DNA from: CAYRUP01 sp964427485
GTDB taxonomy: Bacteria; Pseudomonadota; Gammaproteobacteria; DSM-16500
Direction of reading: 5' to 3'
DNA: 12,506 nucleotides
NCBI GenBank assembly: GCA_964427485.1
Contig: CAYRUP010000054.1
Location: 1 to 12,506 of the forward strand
Numbering within the stretch: position 1 is the first letter of the stretch; the number at the start of each line of letters is the position of its first letter. Below, piece by piece: positions 7,539 through 12,506 of the stretch. The notes under the pieces were generated by a model. It ran no database searches. It saw nothing but the letters and a program-made list of their open reading frames with translations, and was not told the origin of the DNA. The translations under genes and the position numbers were made by a program.

Positions 7539-8729
7539 ATGCATAAAATCTATGGTTCAATCGTTTGGTTTATTGTAACTCTGTTTGTGGTTTATTCATT
7601 TTGTTTGAATACAGCCTCCGCCGTTTTTTCTGCAGCTATCCAAGCAAGTCTTCATGCGAGTAATGTCGGTGTTTCAATTGCATCAGGTGCATTTATTTTA
7701 GGATTTGCTTGTATGCAAATTCCCGCGGGATATTTGCTGGATCGATATAACGCACGATTTGTCGTCAGTGGCGGCGTATTTTTATTAGCATTAGGCAATG
7801 TCATTATTTCATTTTCGGATAATTTGATTATTTATACATTATCTAATTTAATGCAAGGAGTCGGTGCTTCATTTGCATTTATTGCAGCAGCCGTGCTGAT
7901 ATCGCAATGGTTTTCAGGAAAAATATTTCCTGTTTTATTTGGTTTAACGCAAACACTTTCTTGTGTTTTAGCGGGTGTCATTCATTATTATTTTACGATC
8001 ATGTTAACCACGCATACGTGGAATCAAATCTATCAAGGATTAGCGGTTTTTGGTTTTACATTATTAGTTTTGACTTTAGTCATTGTGAAAACACCGGCAG
8101 GATATCAACGAGAAGCCAGCATCTCACTCAAAAAATCGTTAAAAATTGTTATCAACAATAAACAAATTTGGTTATGTTCCATTGCTGCAGCAACCTCTTT
8201 TGGTGTTCTGTTAGCGTATGCTGGTTTTTGGTATGTGCGCATTCAAACATTTTATTCAGTCAGTAATCTTCAAGCTGTCATTATCAGCGGTATGGTTTTT
8301 TTAGGCATTGGCATTGGCACTCCGTTGTTAGGTTGGATTTCCAATCAAGTTAAATCGAGAGTCATGGTGATTCATGTTACTCTTTGCATTGGCGTGATGG
8401 CATTGTTGCTTGGGATTTATTTACCGCATTTTAATATTCAAACGTTAATTATCATCAAAATTATTTCATTTCTGATCGGATTTTTTCTGTCAGGAGCAAT
8501 GCTTTTTTATACGATGGTGAGTGAATTTTCCACCAACAATACCAGAGGCGTTGCAATTAGTTTATTAAATACGACAGTCTTTTTGTTTAACACGATGCTT
8601 TTATTTCTGCCTTATTTATTTTTTACTTATATCTCAAAAGATTTTTTTACTTATCTTTGGGTTTTACCTTTTTTTGCTATGTTTTCTTTACTGTTGCTTT
8701 ATTTCACCAAAGACACTTACAAACCTTGA
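7539..8729 (+). CDS. MFS transporter, substrate unknown
   Basis: A 396-residue inner-membrane carrier of the major facilitator superfamily, about 12 hydrophobic helices long. The loop between helices 2 and 3 has a motif-A-like sequence, GYLLDRYNAR at about 64-73, preceded by FACMQIPA. The general look (QIPAGYLLDRY, then LMQGVGASFAFIAAA at about 107-121) recalls amino-acid and nucleoside carriers of the Legionella Pht group, but I cannot confirm membership. AAGGGA at 7529-7534 lies four bases before the ATG. It is the first gene of a tight four-gene run, 18 bases ahead of the guanine-deaminase-like gene, so it probably carries that enzyme's substrate or a related compound; this is inferred from position only. 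A weak TAATAT at 7518-7523 is the only -10-like sequence seen after the palindromic repeat. Confidence 0.88.
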   Translation: MHKIYGSIVWFIVTLFVVYSFCLNTASAVFSAAIQASLHASNVGVSIASGAFILGFACMQIPAGYLLDRYNARFVVSGGVFLLALGNVIISFSDNLIIYTLSNLMQGVGASFAFIAAAVLISQWFSGKIFPVLFGLTQTLSCVLAGVIHYYFTIMLTTHTWNQIYQGLAVFGFTLLVLTLVIVKTPAGYQREASISLKKSLKIVINNKQIWLCSIAAATSFGVLLAYAGFWYVRIQTFYSVSNLQAVIISGMVFLGIGIGTPLLGWISNQVKSRVMVIHVTLCIGVMALLLGIYLPHFNIQTLIIIKIISFLIGFFLSGAMLFYTMVSEFSTNNTRGVAISLLNTTVFLFNTMLLFLPYLFFTYISKDFFTYLWVLPFFAMFSLLLLYFTKDTYKP

Positions 8730-8747
8730 TTTCGAGGAGAGTTATTT

Positions 8748-10100
8748 ATGAGTGATAAAACGGCATATAGAGGCGCCCTATTTTATTTTAAAGACACTGC
8801 CACTCTCGCAAACTTACCCATCAATAAAGATAAACAATCCGATAAAGAGTGTCAGTATGTATATATTGAAGATGGTGTCTTGATCATCGAATCGGGAAAA
8901 GTCGTAGAAGCTGGCAATTATAATGATTTAAAAAATAAATTAACCGGTATCAAACTTGTCGATTACAAAGGAAAATTAATTACACCGGGTTTCATCGATA
9001 CGCATCAACATGCAACACAAAGCGCGATTGTAGCAGCTTACGGTGATAAATTACTGGAATGGCTGGATAATTATGTATTTCCTTCAGAAAGTACTTACGT
9101 CGACAATGCGACTGCAAAAAAAGAATTAAATTTCTTTTTGGATCAACTTGTCCGAAATGGCACAACGACCGCTGTTTCTTATGGTCCATTATTTTATAGT
9201 GCTACAGACATTTTTTTTGAAGAATTACAAAAAAGAAATATGCGTTTTATTACCGGCAACATTATTATGGATGAGAATGCGCCGGATACATTGAAGCTCA
9301 GCACACAAGAAAATTATGATAACAGTGAAAAACTCATTAACAAATGGCATAACAAAGGTCGTTTATCTTATTGCATTTCACCCCGCTTTGCCCTCGCATG
9401 TTCGCAAAAAATGCTTGAATTATGTGGTGATCTTAAAAAGAAACATCCTGATTGTTATATTCAAACGCATATGGATGAAAACGTAAACGAAATTGCTGCA
9501 GTAAAAAAATTATATCCATCCAGTAATAATTATATGGATGTCTATGATCGTTTTGGTTTAATCACAGATAGAACGGTGTTAGGTCATTGTATTCATACCA
9601 CCGATGATGAGCTTAAATTATTTAAAAAATCGAATGCGATCATTTCATGGTGTCCCTTAAGCAATAATTTTTTAGGGAGTGGCTTATTTAATTATGGCAG
9701 AGCGATAAAATATACAGATAAAATTACCTTAGGTACCGATTGGGGTGCAGGTAACTGTCTTTCTATGTTTGCTGTGATGGACGATGCCTATAAAGTATCG
9801 ATGCTAAATAGTGTTAAATTACCCAGTATGATGCGTTGGTATATGGCAACATTTGGCGCTGCTAAAGCATTAAAATTGGGCGATAAAATTGGTAATTTTG
9901 CGCCAGGGAAGGAAGCAGATTTTATTGTTATCGATACCGATGCGACATCTTACTTAAAATATCGTCGGGAAAAAATCAGTGATATTTTTGAGTTACTCTT
10001 TATTCTGATGACGCTCGGTTCTGAAGACAATATTAATGCGACCTATATATATGGAAAACTCGCGTATTCCAACAGTAAAGTACCAGAAACGGTTGGTTAG
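8748..10100 (+). CDS. guaD: Guanine deaminase-type amidohydrolase
   Basis: A 450-residue metal-dependent amidohydrolase closely resembling E. coli and animal guanine deaminase, which hydrolyses guanine to xanthine and ammonia. The metal ligands are present: H86 and H88 in DTHQH, H241 in THMDEN, H280 in GHCIH and D331 in GTDWGAG. Residues that in the known enzymes contact guanine or act in catalysis also appear conserved: Q91, R213-F214 in SPRFA, and E244. The C-terminal IGNFAPGKEADFIV returns to the composite beta domain that starts the chain. Minor differences from E. coli are HQH for HIH and MDEN for LCEN, neither of which removes a ligand. A strong ribosome site (GAGGAGA at 8734-8740) precedes the ATG by seven bases. 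Its neighbours are a carrier, a porin and an FAD oxidase rather than other purine genes, so a related amino-heterocycle is a possible alternative substrate. Confidence 0.9.
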   Translation: MSDKTAYRGALFYFKDTATLANLPINKDKQSDKECQYVYIEDGVLIIESGKVVEAGNYNDLKNKLTGIKLVDYKGKLITPGFIDTHQHATQSAIVAAYGDKLLEWLDNYVFPSESTYVDNATAKKELNFFLDQLVRNGTTTAVSYGPLFYSATDIFFEELQKRNMRFITGNIIMDENAPDTLKLSTQENYDNSEKLINKWHNKGRLSYCISPRFALACSQKMLELCGDLKKKHPDCYIQTHMDENVNEIAAVKKLYPSSNNYMDVYDRFGLITDRTVLGHCIHTTDDELKLFKKSNAIISWCPLSNNFLGSGLFNYGRAIKYTDKITLGTDWGAGNCLSMFAVMDDAYKVSMLNSVKLPSMMRWYMATFGAAKALKLGDKIGNFAPGKEADFIVIDTDATSYLKYRREKISDIFELLFILMTLGSEDNINATYIYGKLAYSNSKVPETVG

Positions 10101-10126
10101 TACGCACACTTGAATGATGTGATTAA

Positions 10127-11443
10127 ATGAATAAATTTTTTGTCGGTGTTCTTATAACATCGTTAAGCTTATATTCAACAATTGGGCGCACTGACGAACG
10201 CATTACACCAGAACCCAGCATTGCTGCACCCACCAGCATCAGTGCCAATCCTGCGGCAGTGAATATCACCACAGGAAATGGCAGATTGCAGAATTATTTC
10301 GATAAAGTATTTGGGATTAAAGATCATCATGGCATCACTTATGGCGGTGCATGGTTGGGTGATGTAAACCAATTATTTTCCGGTGGCATACCACATCCTG
10401 AGCGCACGACTTTTAACAGTTTACTGCAATTCGATTTAACCGTTGATACTGAAAAATTAAATGCTTGGAAAGGTGGTTTGTTTGGCGGCGAATTTCTTCA
10501 GATCAATGCGCAAAATACGAATTTTCAAGCTGGAACAGTGCAAGGTTATAACAGCATACCCGGCCCACCCCCTTTGAACCGATCGGAACTTTATCAATTG
10601 TGGTATCGACAAGCTTTATTCAACGACAAATTTATTTTACGAATCGGTAAAACTGTACCGACGTATGATTTTGGCAATGTTGATAAACCGGTGGCGCTTA
10701 GCAAAGGAAGTCCCACCATTCCTGCCGTATCAGGATTAATTTTAACGCCACTTTTTATCAGCCCAACTTTATTGGGGACCATGCCGGGTTATTATAATTC
10801 AGCGTATGGCATTACGCTGAGTTTTGCTCCTGTCAAAGAATGGTATCTTTCTTATGGAATATACGATGGCAATTTAGCGCGTGGCGAACAAACAGGATTG
10901 CATGACTTACCCACTTTTAATGGCGCTCATTTTCAAATTGCAGAAACGGGTGCGACTTGGCTGCTCGGTCCACAACAAAAACCAGGTACTTTTGGCATAG
11001 GTGCTTGGCAGCAACATGGAAAACTTCAATCACCGCCAAACATTTCTGAAACTAATACGGCGGGTTATTATTTTTTTGGTAGTCAGCGTTTATGGTATAA
11101 AAATCCTGGCAGAGATAGCAGCGGTGTGTCAGGTTATTATCAATATGGATATAACAAATCCCGAGCGATGTTAATGAATAAATCGATCGGCGGTGGATTA
11201 ACCGCATTTGGTCTTATTCCTCGCCGCTTTGATGATTCATTTGGGGCGGGATTTTCCTATGCTTGGATCAATACCAATGATTTTCATCAACCCCACGAAT
11301 TATTATTACAAGCTTATTATCAAGCAAAAATCATCGATGGAATTTATTTAGAACCTGTTATTTCCAGTATTCCAACACCTGCCGCCAATAATACGAGTAA
11401 CAATGCATGGGCAGGCACTTTGCGTGCAATTGTCATATTCTAA
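10127..11443 (+). CDS. OprB-family outer-membrane porin
   Basis: A 438-residue predicted outer-membrane beta-barrel of the carbohydrate-selective porin (OprB) family. It has an N-terminal signal sequence (MNKFFVGVLITSLSLYS, cleaved probably near 20-25) and a Pro/Ala/Ser-rich linker to about 48. Family-like strands follow: GITYGGAWLGD at about 69-79, LFGGEFLQINAQN at about 118-130, and ELYQLWYRQALFNDK then FILRIGK at about 154-175. The last residue is phenylalanine (RAIVIF), as expected for recognition by the BAM machinery. An in-frame TAA directly before the ATG fixes the start as the earliest possible one; no clear ribosome site is seen, so it may depend on translation of the upstream gene 26 bases away. 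OprB proteins often pass sugars, but substrate cannot be read from sequence. In this cassette it would supply the outer-membrane entry step. Confidence 0.87.
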   Translation: MNKFFVGVLITSLSLYSTIGRTDERITPEPSIAAPTSISANPAAVNITTGNGRLQNYFDKVFGIKDHHGITYGGAWLGDVNQLFSGGIPHPERTTFNSLLQFDLTVDTEKLNAWKGGLFGGEFLQINAQNTNFQAGTVQGYNSIPGPPPLNRSELYQLWYRQALFNDKFILRIGKTVPTYDFGNVDKPVALSKGSPTIPAVSGLILTPLFISPTLLGTMPGYYNSAYGITLSFAPVKEWYLSYGIYDGNLARGEQTGLHDLPTFNGAHFQIAETGATWLLGPQQKPGTFGIGAWQQHGKLQSPPNISETNTAGYYFFGSQRLWYKNPGRDSSGVSGYYQYGYNKSRAMLMNKSIGGGLTAFGLIPRRFDDSFGAGFSYAWINTNDFHQPHELLLQAYYQAKIIDGIYLEPVISSIPTPAANNTSNNAWAGTLRAIVIF

Positions 11444-11452
11444 GAGGTCCAT

Positions 11453-12506
11453 ATGAATTGGGATAACTTGCGAAAAAATATAAAGGGAAAAGTTGTTACA
11501 ACGGATGATCCTGATTTTGCAGCTGTGAAAGCAGCTATGGTTTGGAATGCGCTTAAACCGGATAGATCGCCTGATGTCATTGTGACAGTCAAAGACGATG
11601 ATGATGTCGTCGCTGCAATTCATTTTGCGCGAGAAAATGGACTGCGCGTTGTCGTGCATGGTGGTGGTCATACGTGGTGTGGACTTGCCGTGCGTAATGG
11701 CGGGATGACGATTGATTTATCAAACTTAACTGACTCCACGATTGATAAAGAAAAGCGTACTGCAGTGATTCAACCTGTCATCAGCAATCGCGAATTAGCT
11801 CGTCGTCTTGGCGAATATGACTTAGCATTTCCAATTGGACATTGTCCAACTGTCAAAGCAAGTGGTTATCTTTTAAATGGTGGAATGTCTTGGAATTTGA
11901 GTCAGTGGGGACCCGCTTGTCTCTCTGTCGAAGCCATCGAGTGTGTAACCGCGGATGGCAAAAAAATCAAAGCCAGTGCGACAGAACATGCCGATTTATA
12001 CTGGGCTGCCAGAGGTTGCGGGCCTGGTATGTTTGCGGTTGTGACCCGATTTCATCTCAAGTGTTTTCCTTTACCCAAAGCAATTACCACAAGCACTTAT
12101 TTTTATTCCCTCGATCATTTATGCTCAGTGGTGGATGAAGTCACTGCACTCGGTTGGAAAATGCCGAGTATGGTTGAGTTATCGATATTTTTAATAAAAG
12201 CACCGCCTGAATTGTCTGACCAATGCAAAAATACGAATGGAAAATTATGCATGGTCACCGCGGTTGCATTTGCTCACACTCAAACAGAAGCAGAATCCGC
12301 ACTCGCAATATTAGAACAGGGTGCGCTCGTAAAAAAATGTTTAGCCAAAAATTTAAATGAACCAAGTAGTTTTGAAAAATTATCTGATGTTGCAGGAATT
12401 GCGTGGCCGGAACACCATCGAAATTTATGCGAAAACCAATGTTCTAAAGCAAAGCCTAGCGATATTTTAATGGCATTACGCGATAAAATTATTGATGCAC
12501 CTTCAG
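11453..12506 (+). CDS. BBE-like FAD-linked oxidase with predicted bicovalent flavin, partial (3' end off the window)
   Basis: The first 351 residues of an FAD-dependent oxidoreductase of the VAO/PCMH fold, berberine-bridge-enzyme-like group. The FAD domain shows VVVHGGGHTWCG at about 67-78, where H73 is at the position of the 8-alpha-histidyl link. C131 in PIGHCPTV is at the position of the 6-S-cysteinyl link; having both predicts a flavin bound by two covalent bonds. LLNGGMSWNLSQWGPACLSV then leads into the VTADGK strand typical of the family, and the substrate domain begins near 205. There is no signal peptide, and twelve cysteines in the visible part suggest a cytoplasmic enzyme. AGAGGT at 11443-11448, overlapping the porin stop codon, lies four bases before the ATG. 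The C-terminal segment where the BBE motif would lie is missing. Family members oxidise alcohols, sugars or alkaloids; the substrate here is unknown. Confidence 0.9.
   Translation, partial: MNWDNLRKNIKGKVVTTDDPDFAAVKAAMVWNALKPDRSPDVIVTVKDDDDVVAAIHFARENGLRVVVHGGGHTWCGLAVRNGGMTIDLSNLTDSTIDKEKRTAVIQPVISNRELARRLGEYDLAFPIGHCPTVKASGYLLNGGMSWNLSQWGPACLSVEAIECVTADGKKIKASATEHADLYWAARGCGPGMFAVVTRFHLKCFPLPKAITTSTYFYSLDHLCSVVDEVTALGWKMPSMVELSIFLIKAPPELSDQCKNTNGKLCMVTAVAFAHTQTEAESALAILEQGALVKKCLAKNLNEPSSFEKLSDVAGIAWPEHHRNLCENQCSKAKPSDILMALRDKIIDAPS

Noticed and set aside
11348..11671. 107-codon open frame on the minus strand
   Set aside because: It spans the junction of the porin and the FAD oxidase genes on the opposite strand; both sense proteins are clearly real and this one has no recognisable content.
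11842..12138. 98-codon open frame on the plus strand in another frame of the FAD oxidase region
   Set aside because: The oxidase frame runs uninterrupted from 11453 to the edge with conserved motifs through this stretch, so the overlapping frame is not a separate gene.

Overview
The window looks like a chromosomal segment of a low-GC gammaproteobacterium, most plausibly of the Legionellales (Legionella/Coxiella relatives). This is inferred from protein character: a 458-residue one-chain L-serine dehydratase whose cluster cysteines and C-terminal cysteine sit at the positions I recall for the Legionella pneumophila enzyme, an outer-membrane lipoprotein, an AmpG-type permease, an MscK-type channel and an OprB-type porin. 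No rRNA, tRNA, CRISPR, transposase or phage gene is visible. No stretch over 300 bases lacks a gene.

Left half (1-5973), housekeeping and envelope functions. The partial tldD gene (minus strand, running off the left edge) is divergent from a small lipoprotein gene (plus). The lipoprotein gene converges on, and overlaps by 11 bp, the 3' end of a large mechanosensitive channel gene (minus, 1001 aa). That channel gene is the second gene of a two-gene operon: its start codon lies inside the last 20 bases of an upstream AmpG-like muropeptide permease gene. The 110-bp gap upstream of ampG is a divergent promoter region shared with sdaA.

Middle (5974-7538). The L-serine dehydratase gene sdaA is complete and well conserved. 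It is followed by a 72-bp palindromic repeat with 29-bp arms in the gap before the next gene.

Right half (7539-12506), an accessory-looking cassette of four same-strand genes with gaps of 18, 26 and 9 bp: an MFS transporter, a guanine-deaminase-type amidohydrolase, an OprB-family outer-membrane porin, and a BBE-like FAD-linked oxidase (cut by the right edge) that has both the His and the Cys expected for bicovalent flavin attachment. Together they encode an outer-membrane pore, an inner-membrane carrier and two enzymes. This reads as an uptake-and-breakdown module for a small molecule, possibly a purine or another amino-heterocycle; the substrate cannot be named from sequence. It is the most promising part of the window for undescribed biology.
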